Source of the DNA: Actinomycetales bacterium
GTDB lineage: Bacteria; Actinomycetota; Actinomycetes; Actinomycetales; Microbacteriaceae
Direction: 5' to 3'
NCBI GenBank assembly: GCA_028868555.1
Contig: JAGWUG010000042.1
Coordinates: 1 to 7,534, forward strand
DNA length: 7,534 nucleotides
The notes under the pieces were generated by a model. That model saw only the letters and a program-made list of their open reading frames with translations. It ran no database searches and was not told the origin of the DNA. The position numbers were made by a program, and so were the translations under genes. Below, in pieces: positions 1-5,857 of the stretch (positions within the stretch are counted from its first letter, which is position 1; each line of letters starts with the position of its first letter).

Positions 1-914
1 GGAACGATTAGATAGACGTCACTGGTGGCGCTCTGAAGCAGGAAGCCTCCGCCAATCGGCGAGCCAAACCAGTCCCAGTAGTAGCGCCAGAAATTTCGAT
101 TTCCGTAGGCGCTACAGCGGTCACCCGAGCCGTAAAGGTTGTCGAGTGCGGCCTGGTTTGGGGTATAAGGCGTGTAGTAGTAGAGCGCGGCGGTGGCCTG
201 GCTCTTGAGCAAGAAGGTCTTGCTGCCACAACCCGAAACGTTGGCCACCTGGTAGTTGATGGTTACGTTTCTGCCAACGTGCAGATAGGTGAAGGAGCCA
301 CCAGGGTTGCCGTACCAGTGGAACTGACTGGCGGCCTTATAGACCTGGTAGAAGAAGCCAAAGGTGCTGCAGGGTCCGGTGTCAGGGCAGTTGAAGCCCA
401 TGGCAATTTGGTAGCGGTAGTCGGCCGGCTTTGTGGTGCTCGGCTGGCCATTGGAGCCCGGCCAGTAAGGATTGGTGCTGGTGACCAGACCCTGCTCCTT
501 CTGGAGGGTCACCAGAATCACTCGCGGGTTGATGTTGCAGGCGCGCGCGATGATCTCAATCATCTTGGATGCGCGGACATCGGTGGTGGCCTCAATCGCG
601 TTGCAGCGACCAGCCGAGGCTGGCATGGCCGGAATGTCGGTTCGGTAGTAGCGAAGGCAGGTGAAGTCGCCCACGTTGGCTGCTGGCGCCAACTTACATC
701 GGGGCACCTGCTGGTCCAGGAAGGTCTGAATTTCAGGAGCATCCATGGTGCCAAAGTCATAGAAAACGCTGTCACCGATGATGAGACCCGGGTCGAACAT
801 GGAACCCGAAAGTGCCTTGGCCGGAGGGGTTGCAATGGTTAGCCCGACAACGCTCGAAAGGGCCAACACCACCGTGGTGATGAAGGCCCAGACGCGCGAG
901 GACCGGATTTTCAT
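1..914 (-). CDS. Secreted 'hemagglutinin'-type protein, possible lysozyme-like core; 3' end missing
   Basis: Translating the minus strand from the ATG at 914 gives an uninterrupted frame of 304 codons to the window edge, so the C terminus is missing. Residues 1-34 form a signal peptide: basic start (MKIRSSR), hydrophobic core and a likely signal-peptidase site after PPAKA. The mature part has eight cysteines (73, 86, 104, 126, 176, 182, 229, 267), an even number that suits disulfides in an exported protein. Residues 117-201 carry a helical pattern with INPRVILVTLQKEQGLVT (128-145), then YRYQIAMGFNCPD and FGFFYQVYKAASQF. I recognise this as the N-terminal module of actinobacterial secreted proteins often labelled hemagglutinin. 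The Glu140 setting resembles lysozyme/glucosaminidase-like folds, so a peptidoglycan-acting role is possible but inferred. From about residue 291 (FLLQSATSDVYLIV) a repeat-like C-terminal region seems to begin. The start overlaps the lipoprotein stop by 1 nt (TAATG), which indicates translational coupling. Confidence 0.85.
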   Translation of the reverse strand, partial: MKIRSSRVWAFITTVVLALSSVVGLTIATPPAKALSGSMFDPGLIIGDSVFYDFGTMDAPEIQTFLDQQVPRCKLAPAANVGDFTCLRYYRTDIPAMPASAGRCNAIEATTDVRASKMIEIIARACNINPRVILVTLQKEQGLVTSTNPYWPGSNGQPSTTKPADYRYQIAMGFNCPDTGPCSTFGFFYQVYKAASQFHWYGNPGGSFTYLHVGRNVTINYQVANVSGCGSKTFLLKSQATAALYYYTPYTPNQAALDNLYGSGDRCSAYGNRNFWRYYWDWFGSPIGGGFLLQSATSDVYLIV

Positions 915-1402
915 TATGGAATCGTGATGGCCTGACTCAGACTGCTACCCACGTAGCCGGCCGATTTGTAGGTGACGGTGACGGTTCCGGTGCCGCTGGT
1001 TAGGCCGTTCAGGCCCAGTTCCATCGGGAAGCACTGGGTGGTGTCAACGTTGCTTTCGGCGCGCACGGTCTGCTGCTTGTTGGTGCTACCGCTAACCACC
1101 GTGATGGTGCAGGAGCCACCGTCTTCGGAGACGTTGGTGATCTGCGCGATCACATCGATGACGCCAGCGGTGGCATCTACCTGAACCTGCATCAGCTGCA
1201 CCTTGGCAGCCTGCACCGGAACCGAGCTCTGAGTAGGGCTAGCCGAGTTGGTTGGCGTTGGCGCGCTGGTATTGGTGCTGGTGGGGCCGTCGGTAGGGAA
1301 ATCGGTGGCACCCCAGTGCGGGTAAAGCATGCTGCATCCGCTGAGGCTGAGGGTTAGCAGGGTTGCGGCTGCAACCACAAACCCGGACCTGACTTTGTTC
1401 AT
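914..1402 (-). CDS. Lipoprotein with Ser/Thr/Pro linker and Ig-like C-terminal region
   Basis: The 162-residue protein starts with a lipoprotein signal: MNKVR, a hydrophobic stretch, then lipobox LSGC at 20-23. Cys23 would be lipidated and the protein held on the outer face of the membrane. Residues 39-62 are rich in Ser, Thr, Pro and Asn, a flexible wall-spanning linker. Residues 66-162 alternate in beta-strand fashion (VQLMQVQVDA, IDVIAQITNV, CTITVVSG, GTVTVTYKSAG) and contain two cysteines, 98 and 124, a probable disulfide. This resembles an Ig/fibronectin-type sandwich, but I cannot name a family. The start is supported by GGAAGGA 9 nt before the ATG. It follows the LCP gene after 29 nt, and its TAA shares a base with the ATG of the secreted protein downstream. 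A role as membrane anchor or partner of that protein is inferred from the coupling only. Confidence 0.85.
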   Translation of the reverse strand: MNKVRSGFVVAAATLLTLSLSGCSMLYPHWGATDFPTDGPTSTNTSAPTPTNSASPTQSSVPVQAAKVQLMQVQVDATAGVIDVIAQITNVSEDGGSCTITVVSGSTNKQQTVRAESNVDTTQCFPMELGLNGLTSGTGTVTVTYKSAGYVGSSLSQAITIP

Positions 1403-1410
1403 TTGCTTCG

Positions 1411-1417
1411 TCCTTCC
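1411..1417 (-). promoter_or_regulatory. Ribosome binding site of the lipoprotein gene
   Basis: On the minus strand GGAAGGA lies 8 nt before the ATG at 1402 (spacer CGAAGCAA). It is the clearest Shine-Dalgarno in the envelope part of the operon. It sits within the 29-nt gap after the LCP stop, so the lipoprotein can be initiated independently. Confidence 0.65.
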
Positions 1418-1431
1418 GGAATGCTTAGCAA

Positions 1432-2778
1432 CTATTTTCCGCTAGCAGCCTTGTGAATTGCCTGTTGAACCATGGCGTGGATGGCTGTGAAATTCGGGTG
1501 AACTACGTCGACGGTAGGAGGCACCAGCTCCAACTTCTGGATTCCCAGCTTCTTAGCCTTGAGGGCCAAATCTAGGTAGGTGGAAACCATTCCGTTTGGA
1601 ATGTTGGTGGTCAGCAGCTGGCGACCCGCGGCAGCGATGTCCTTGAAGTGCGAGAGCACGGTAGCAGGATCCATCTGAGCGAGCATGGCATCCTCTACCT
1701 CACGCTGGCGCTGCATGCGGGCGTAGTCGCTGGAGCCGTGACGGGCACGGGCGTACCAGATTGCCATCTTGCCGTCCATGTGCTGAACGCCCGGCTCAAT
1801 CCAACCCTTCACGTTGATTGGCTGGCCGTTCCAGTCTTCCTGGCCACCGATTGGAAGTCGGTCCTTCACATCGATGGTGATGCCGCCGAGAGCGTTGATG
1901 AGGGCCTTGAAGCCGGCCATGTCCACCAGCACGTAGGACTGAATGGTGAGGCCGGTGACGCCCTCGATGGCTTCCTTGGTGGCCTCCACGCCAGGGTTGG
2001 AGCCCTGCTTAACCGCGTTTGGATAGAGGTCGGAGTGGCTGTCGGTTACGTCCTTGTAGATGGCGTTGATCAGACAGACGTCGCCGCAGTTGTAGCCGTC
2101 GGGCCAGAGTGCCTGCATCGGTGAGCCCTTGGCGAATGGGGCACGCTGCAGGTTGCGCGGAATGCCAATGTTGACCACCGAGCCGGTTACCGCATCGATG
2201 CTGAGCACCGACATGGAGTCTGGCCGGAGACCGAGGCGGTCGCGGGCGGCGTCGCCTCCCATGAGCAAGATGTTGTAGCGGCCGTCAACGGGCTGGGTGA
2301 AGCCCTGCTGGGTGAAGAGGCCACCCATGAGGTTGGACTGAACGCCGGCCAGGTTGCCCGCGTAACCAATTGAGCTGGTGCCCAGGATGCCCACGGCCAA
2401 GATGCCGCCGAGGGTGACCCAGCGCAGCTTGCCCGGGATGCGGTTGATGCGCAGCAGTCGCAGGGTGTCCAGGGCTAGAACCGCGAAGACCACGGCGTAG
2501 AGGATCAGGAAGGCTGCCAGCGCGCCGTCCAGGAACGGAGCGGTGACGATGAAGAAGAGCCAGGAGCGGTTGACCACGAACAGGACCGCGGCCACGATGA
2601 ACAGCGCCCAGTAAACAAAGGTGGCAATCAAACCGATGCGACCGATTCGGCGGTTACCGGCAATCAGCTGGGCCGAACCCGGAATGAGCAGGGTCAGCAG
2701 AATGAGCCACCACGCGCGCTTGGCGATGTGCTCACCGCTGGCGCGGTCGATATTGCGGAAGGGGCTGGTGGAACTCAT
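1432..2778 (-). CDS. LytR-CpsA-Psr (LCP) family cell-wall glycopolymer transferase
   Basis: The 448-residue membrane protein belongs to the LCP family, which transfers lipid-linked glycopolymers onto peptidoglycan outside the membrane. Residues 1-141 hold four or five hydrophobic segments (about 22-40, 48-69, 73-105 as one or two, 120-141). The LCP domain spans about 167-365. Its signatures are RYNILLMGGDAARDR (167-181), RPDSM (185-189, the usual R-S/P-D motif), IPRNLQ (206-211, matching IPRD/N) and YARARHGSSDYARMQRQREV (342-361), with the arginines and aspartate that bind the pyrophosphate-lipid substrate and metal. Cys231 and Cys235 (NCGDVC) lie in the extracellular domain and could pair. 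The region around 31-47 (LIPGSAQLIAGNRRIGR) recalls the PG-x-x-Q-x-x-x-G motif of small two-helix membrane modules. The ATG is 6 nt after the purE stop without a clear Shine-Dalgarno, which suggests coupling to purE. The exact polymer cannot be told from sequence. Confidence 0.93.
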   Translation of the reverse strand: MSSTSPFRNIDRASGEHIAKRAWWLILLTLLIPGSAQLIAGNRRIGRIGLIATFVYWALFIVAAVLFVVNRSWLFFIVTAPFLDGALAAFLILYAVVFAVLALDTLRLLRINRIPGKLRWVTLGGILAVGILGTSSIGYAGNLAGVQSNLMGGLFTQQGFTQPVDGRYNILLMGGDAARDRLGLRPDSMSVLSIDAVTGSVVNIGIPRNLQRAPFAKGSPMQALWPDGYNCGDVCLINAIYKDVTDSHSDLYPNAVKQGSNPGVEATKEAIEGVTGLTIQSYVLVDMAGFKALINALGGITIDVKDRLPIGGQEDWNGQPINVKGWIEPGVQHMDGKMAIWYARARHGSSDYARMQRQREVEDAMLAQMDPATVLSHFKDIAAAGRQLLTTNIPNGMVSTYLDLALKAKKLGIQKLELVPPTVDVVHPNFTAIHAMVQQAIHKAASGK

Positions 2779-2784
2779 AAGCGC

Positions 2785-3279
2785 TTAGAGCGAGGCCTTC
2801 AGCTTGGCGTTCTTCTCGGCCACCTGGTCCTTGAGGGTTGCCGCGAAGGCATCCAGCTTGGCTGCCAGGGCTGCATCGTAGGCACCGATGATGCGGGCGG
2901 CGAGGATGCCTGCGTTCTTAGCGCCACCGATGGACACGGTTGCAACCGGGATTCCGGCGGGCATCTGGACGATTGAGAGCAGGGAGTCCATGCCGTCAAG
3001 GCGGGCCAGCGGCACCGGTACGCCAACTACCGGGAGGGTTGTCACCGATGCGAGCATGCCTGGAAGGTGGGCAGCGCCACCGGCGCCGGCGATGATGACC
3101 TTGAGGCCACGGCCAGCGGCGGCCTTGCCCCACTCCACCATGCGCTCTGGAGTTCGGTGGGCGCTGAGCACCTCAACCTCGAACTCGATTCCAAATTCCT
3201 TGAGGATTGCGGCCGCCTCGGACATCACGTTCCAGTCCGAATCAGACCCCATGACCACGCCAACGATTGGGTTTGTCAT
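2785..3279 (-). CDS. purE: N5-carboxyaminoimidazole ribonucleotide mutase (class I PurE)
   Basis: PurE converts N5-CAIR to CAIR in de novo purine synthesis, using the product of PurK. With the ATG at 3279 it has 164 residues, normal for the class. Motifs are GSDSDW (11-16), SAHRTP (39-44), [11 protein letters not shown] (65-75, with the conserved catalytic His71), [16 protein letters not shown] (100-115) and NAGILAA (122-128). An upstream in-frame GTG at 3285 would add two residues, but the Shine-Dalgarno GGAGGAGGAG ends right at it, so the ATG at 3279 with its 5-nt spacing is the better start. purE follows purK after 48 nt and precedes the LCP gene by 6 nt. The purK-purE order is reversed from the enterobacterial purE-purK arrangement. 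A perfect hairpin stands directly upstream of the ribosome binding site. Confidence 0.97.
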   Translation of the reverse strand: MTNPIVGVVMGSDSDWNVMSEAAAILKEFGIEFEVEVLSAHRTPERMVEWGKAAAGRGLKVIIAGAGGAAHLPGMLASVTTLPVVGVPVPLARLDGMDSLLSIVQMPAGIPVATVSIGGAKNAGILAARIIGAYDAALAAKLDAFAATLKDQVAEKNAKLKASL

Positions 3280-3284
3280 TTGCA

Positions 3285-3294
3285 CTCCTCCTCC
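3285..3294 (-). promoter_or_regulatory. Strong ribosome binding site of purE (decides the start)
   Basis: The minus strand reads GGAGGAGGAG followed by TGCAA and then ATG. Several registers can pair with the 16S tail at 5-8 nt from the ATG at 3279, whereas the GTG at 3285 overlaps the motif. This selects the ATG. The site is only one nucleotide from the base of the hairpin at 3296-3313. Confidence 0.8.
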
Positions 3295-3295
3295 A

Positions 3296-3313
3296 GGCGC
3301 GAAAACTCGCGCC
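3296..3313 (-). repeat. Perfect 7-bp inverted repeat (hairpin) in the purK-purE gap
   Basis: In the transcript the sequence is GGCGCGA-GTTT-TCGCGCC: seven pairs, mostly G-C, closing a 4-nt loop. It lies in the 48-nt gap between purK and purE and ends one nucleotide before the GGAGGAGGAG ribosome binding site. No T-run follows on either strand, so it is not a standard intrinsic terminator. It could stabilise the 3' segment after processing, limit ribosome access, or simply separate the genes. Confidence 0.7.
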
Positions 3314-3327
3314 GGTACAGGGAAATT

Positions 3328-4470
3328 TTATTCGCCGCGGAGGATTTTGGCGGTAGCCCGCGCCTCGGCGAGTGCCCATTCGGCATTTCCGGCCACCACA
3401 GTGACGTGACCCATCTTGCGGCCGGCGCGAGCACCCTTGCCGTAGGTGTGGATCTTGGCCTCCGGGTGAGCGCTCATCGCGGCCTCATAGTGCGGAAGGA
3501 AGTCGTTGGAATCGTCCACGCCCAGCAGGTTCACCATGACCGCGTGGGCATCGGTGGCTTGGGTGGAACCGAGCGGCAGATCCAGCACGGCGCGCAGGTG
3601 CTGCTCAAACTGACTGGTCACGCTGCCCTCGATGGAGAAGTGGCCGGAGTTGTGTGGGCGCATGGCCAGCTCGTTGATGAGTAGGCGGCCGTCGGCGGTC
3701 TCAAACATCTCAACCGCAAGAACGCCGGTCACACCAAGGCCATCGGCAACTCCGCGGGCAATCTCGGCGGCGCGCTCCAGAGTCTCCTCCGATGCATCCG
3801 GTGCCGGAGCCAAGACCTCGGCGCAGACACCGTTCTGCTGGGTGGTCTGAACCAGCGGCCAGGCTCGGAAGTCGCCGTTCGGCGTGCGGGCGCTCAGCTG
3901 AGCCAGCTCGCGGGTGAAGTTGACCTTCTCCTCGGCCAGCAGGTGGCCACCAACCTTGGCCAGACCCTCGGGGCTCAGCCAGTCTGCAGCATCGGAGGCG
4001 CTGGAAACCACGCGCACACCCTTACCGTCGTAGCCGCCGATTGGGGTCTTCAGGATGGCAACGCCGCCGTGCGCCTCGATGAAGGAGTCGAGCGAGTCAG
4101 CGTCATGAATCTCGGCCCAGTCCGGCATGGGCAGGCCGAGCGCACCGAGGCGCTCGCGCATCTTGAGCTTGTTCTGGGCGAAGGCCAGCGCCTTGCTCGG
4201 TGGCTGGACGCTCACGCCGTTAGCCTCGAGGGCCTCAAGTACGCTGAGCGGAACATGCTCGTGATCGAAGGTGATCACATCGACAGTCTTAGCGAACTCG
4301 GCCACCACGTCAAGCTTGTTATAGTCGCCCACCTGCGACGTAGCGAGGGCGGCGGAAGAGCCTTCGGCCTCTGCCAAAACGTTGAGGCTGATGCCCAGGT
4401 TGATGGCGGGCGGGGTCATCATGCGGGCCAGCTGGCCGCCGCCGATGACGCCTACGCGAAGAGAGGACAC
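3328..4470 (-). CDS. purK: N5-carboxyaminoimidazole ribonucleotide synthase (PurK)
   Basis: PurK is an ATP-grasp enzyme that makes N5-CAIR from AIR, bicarbonate and ATP; its labile product is used by PurE, encoded next. The 380 residues show the N-terminal GGGQLARM loop (10-17), DHEHVP (69-74), ATP-grasp lysines around 102 and 141, the glycine-rich GGYDGKG (145-151), an acidic metal-binding pair at Glu254 and Glu267 (INELAM), RPHNSGHF (271-278) and a C-terminal RKMGHV (351-356). Length is typical. The start is GTG at 4470, supported by AAGGAG 5 nt upstream; that Shine-Dalgarno overlaps the TAA of the preceding PH-domain gene. The gap is only 9 nt, so both lie on one transcript. No key residue appears to be missing. 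Confidence 0.97.
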   Translation of the reverse strand: MSSLRVGVIGGGQLARMMTPPAINLGISLNVLAEAEGSSAALATSQVGDYNKLDVVAEFAKTVDVITFDHEHVPLSVLEALEANGVSVQPPSKALAFAQNKLKMRERLGALGLPMPDWAEIHDADSLDSFIEAHGGVAILKTPIGGYDGKGVRVVSSASDAADWLSPEGLAKVGGHLLAEEKVNFTRELAQLSARTPNGDFRAWPLVQTTQQNGVCAEVLAPAPDASEETLERAAEIARGVADGLGVTGVLAVEMFETADGRLLINELAMRPHNSGHFSIEGSVTSQFEQHLRAVLDLPLGSTQATDAHAVMVNLLGVDDSNDFLPHYEAAMSAHPEAKIHTYGKGARAGRKMGHVTVVAGNAEWALAEARATAKILRGE

Positions 4471-4475
4471 TTGGG

Positions 4476-4481
4476 CTCCTT
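4476..4481 (-). promoter_or_regulatory. Ribosome binding site of purK overlapping the upstream stop codon
   Basis: The minus strand reads TAAGGAG-CCCAA-GTG. The last two bases of the TAA at 4482-4480 form the start of AAGGAG, with a 5-nt spacer to the GTG at 4470. This supports the GTG start. Ribosomes finishing the PH-domain gene would stand on the purK initiation site, a usual sign of coupling. Confidence 0.75.
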
Positions 4482-4929
4482 AGTTCTGTGGCATCGGCTT
4501 GAGCCGTGCCACCAGGTTGCTGAGTTCTTGGGAAACGAGTTTTGGCTTTGGTAGGCCGCGGAGCTCAAGTGGCTCCTCGGCGAACAGGTGCAGGCTCACC
4601 ACTCCGGTGGCAAATTCAACGCGCTGAACCTCGGCCAAACTAACCGAGCGATAGTGCTGACCCCAGAGTCCGGACCGGGCAACCACGCGGGCAGTGGTGA
4701 TGTCGGTCCAGGCGGTGAGGTAGCGGAGGGTTGGAATCACAAATCCAAAGAGGGCGATGGCTCCGCAGACTCCGAACAGCAGGTAAGACTGCCACGCCTG
4801 AGTGGCATCTACTCGAGCGTAAAAGAAGGCTAGGAGAAATGCGGCTAGAGCCAGAAGCAAAGTGGGCAGAATGAGTCGCGAACCGCGAGCGCGGAAACGC
4901 CCCAGCAAAAATTCGGATTCAAAGCTCAC
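4480..4929 (-). CDS. Small membrane protein with bacterial PH-like domain
   Basis: The 149-residue protein has two hydrophobic helices (about 18-37 and 48-66) followed by a domain at about 70-145 beginning YLTAWTDITTARVVARSGLW. Two N-terminal helices and then a beta-rich stretch with the pattern 'T-x-R-V-v-x-r-s-G-l' are typical of bacterial PH (bPH2/DUF304-like) membrane proteins. Their function is generally unknown. The domain would face the cytoplasm. The start codon is GTG at 4929, 3 nt after the birA stop, and no Shine-Dalgarno is visible, so translation probably depends on termination of birA. The protein ends in the purK ribosome binding site. I recall PH-domain proteins between birA and purK in related actinobacteria; that is memory, not a search. 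The link to either pathway is unknown. Confidence 0.85.
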   Translation of the reverse strand: MSFESEFLLGRFRARGSRLILPTLLLALAAFLLAFFYARVDATQAWQSYLLFGVCGAIALFGFVIPTLRYLTAWTDITTARVVARSGLWGQHYRSVSLAEVQRVEFATGVVSLHLFAEEPLELRGLPKPKLVSQELSNLVARLKPMPQN

Positions 4930-4932
4930 AAA

Positions 4933-5766
4933 TCAATTGTGTCGCAAATGCACGATGTCGCCGGCGGCTACCGGCCAAACCACGCCGTCGGCTTCCAGCA
5001 CCAGTCGCCCCGAATCATCGATGGTGACTGCCTTGCCAAGTTGTTCTGTGTCACCGGGAAGAATTGCTCGCACCGGTTGGCCGAGCGTGACACAGTTATC
5101 GATCACGGCTTGGCGTAGGCCGGAGACCACGGCGCTCAGCCGGGCATCGGTGAAGCGCTGATACCAGTAGGACAGCCGCTCCAGGTAACCGGACAGCACC
5201 AGGTCAAAACGCTCCTCCAGGCTGAACGGAAGCTCTGCGCCGGCCAAAGTCAGGGAAGTGGCGGTTTCCACGGGAAGTTGCTCCCGGGTTTGGCTCAGGT
5301 TAATTCCGGCACCGATGACCACGCCCACCGATGAACCGAAGCGGCTGGCATCACCGCCGCCATTCAGCGGAACCAGTTCACTGAGCACTCCGCAAATCTT
5401 CTGACCGGCCACCAAAACATCGTTGGGCCACTTCACCCCAGTCTCATGTCCCTCGCCCAGCAATTCCTGAACGGTCTGCGACATCGCTAGGCCACCCAGC
5501 AGCGGCAACCAGCCCAATTTGGACATATCTTCCTGGGAGTCCAAACGTGGGCGTAGCAAAACACTGATGGCCAGCGCGGTGTTTGGCGCGGTTTCCCACA
5601 CTCGGCCGGAGCGGCCGCGACCCGCCTGCTGGTTGGCTGTGGCAAGCACGGTGAAGTCTGGCAGCGGCTCGGCCTGAACCAGCTGAATCAGCTCCAGGTT
5701 GGTGCTTCCAGCGGCCTCGCGCCACTGCAGATTGGGCGTCAACTTGCTGCTGCGTGGAAGGTGCAT
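4933..5766 (-). CDS. birA: Biotin--[carboxylase carrier] protein ligase, without DNA-binding domain
   Basis: The enzyme makes biotinyl-5'-AMP and transfers biotin to the carrier lysine of biotin-dependent carboxylases. The 277 residues begin almost at the catalytic domain: STN (21-23), the biotinyl-AMP loop GRGRSGRVW (49-57), KWPND (112-116), K-ICGVLSE (123-130) and GAGINL (152-157). A small C-terminal beta domain follows (about 228-275). The N-terminal winged-helix of E. coli-type BirA is absent, so this is a monofunctional ligase that should not repress genes itself. Cys125 replaces a usual small hydrophobic residue in the K-x-G-I/V-L-x-E region, probably harmless. The ATG at 5766 has no Shine-Dalgarno, but a -10-like TAGTCT ends 6 nt before it, which fits a leaderless transcript. 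The gene diverges from the carboxylase beta-subunit gene, part of a natural substrate complex. Confidence 0.95.
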   Translation of the reverse strand: MHLPRSSKLTPNLQWREAAGSTNLELIQLVQAEPLPDFTVLATANQQAGRGRSGRVWETAPNTALAISVLLRPRLDSQEDMSKLGWLPLLGGLAMSQTVQELLGEGHETGVKWPNDVLVAGQKICGVLSELVPLNGGGDASRFGSSVGVVIGAGINLSQTREQLPVETATSLTLAGAELPFSLEERFDLVLSGYLERLSYWYQRFTDARLSAVVSGLRQAVIDNCVTLGQPVRAILPGDTEQLGKAVTIDDSGRLVLEADGVVWPVAAGDIVHLRHN

Positions 5767-5772
5767 GAGAGC

Positions 5773-5800
5773 AGACTAGTGCCTACCAATCGGGTAACAA
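5773..5800 (-). promoter_or_regulatory. Candidate leaderless promoter of birA and the downstream operon
   Basis: On the minus strand TTGTTA (5800-5795) and TAGTCT (5778-5773) are separated by 16 nt. TAGTCT fits the actinobacterial TANNNT -10 pattern. Six nucleotides (GCTCTC) separate it from the birA ATG, so transcription would begin at or next to the A of the ATG. The lack of any Shine-Dalgarno before birA agrees. It is a pattern match, not a mapped start. Confidence 0.5.
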
Positions 5801-5821
5801 ACCAGCCCTCGCGGGGTTACC
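5793..5821. repeat. Dyad GGTAAC-N17-GTTACC in the birA/carboxylase intergenic region
   Basis: GGTAAC at 5793-5798 and GTTACC at 5816-5821 are perfect inverted 6-mers. The left arm overlaps the proposed birA -35 box; the right arm lies 5 nt upstream of the proposed carboxylase -10 box. The position suits an operator acting on both directions, but 6-bp arms with a long spacer can arise by chance. I cannot match it to a known regulator site. Confidence 0.35.
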
Positions 5822-5826
5822 AGCGG

Positions 5827-5832
5827 TAGTCT
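5827..5832 (+). promoter_or_regulatory. Candidate -10 box for the carboxylase beta-subunit gene
   Basis: TAGTCT matches TANNNT and is identical to the proposed birA -10 box on the other strand; both are followed by G (TAGTCTG). A start about 7 nt downstream would give a leader of roughly 19-20 nt containing the AGGAG ribosome binding site. I see no good -35 hexamer at 16-18 nt, so the call is weak. Confidence 0.3.
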
Positions 5833-5846
5833 GTTTCTCAGTATCT

Positions 5847-5851
5847 AGGAG
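5847..5851 (+). promoter_or_regulatory. Ribosome binding site that selects the TTG start of the carboxylase gene
   Basis: AGGAG is followed by a 6-nt spacer (TGTTAA) and TTG at 5858. No in-frame ATG exists near the conserved N-terminal region, and the frame matches the whole family protein, so the TTG is the likely start. Confidence 0.75.
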
Positions 5852-5857
5852 TGTTAA

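Noticed and set aside
279..842. 187-codon plus-strand open frame
   Set aside because: It lies antisense to the secreted-protein gene, has no recognisable domain, and the minus-strand frame has a signal peptide, paired cysteines and a family motif.
471..1283. 13-base direct repeat ATTGGTGCTGGTG at 471-483 and 1271-1283
   Set aside because: Both copies encode Thr-Ser-Thr-Asn in two different genes and share codon choice. There is no duplication flanking them, so this is coincidence of low-complexity codons.
1403..1431. Terminator or promoter in the LCP-lipoprotein gap
   Set aside because: Only a 4-bp stem and an 8-base palindrome (TTCCGGAA) overlapping the ribosome binding site are present; no T-run and no convincing -10/-35 pair.
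3283..3285. GTG at 3285 as the purE start
   Set aside because: It overlaps the Shine-Dalgarno sequence; the ATG two codons later has proper spacing.
3296..3313. Intrinsic terminator between purK and purE
   Set aside because: The stem is strong but no T-run follows on either strand, and a ribosome binding site and purE start immediately after.
3943..4554. 203-codon plus-strand open frame opposite purK
   Set aside because: It is an antisense shadow of purK with no motif; its codons complement the conserved ATP-grasp frame.
5767..5857. Classical BirA operator
   Set aside because: This BirA lacks the winged-helix domain, and the dyad does not resemble the long BirA operator of enterobacteria.
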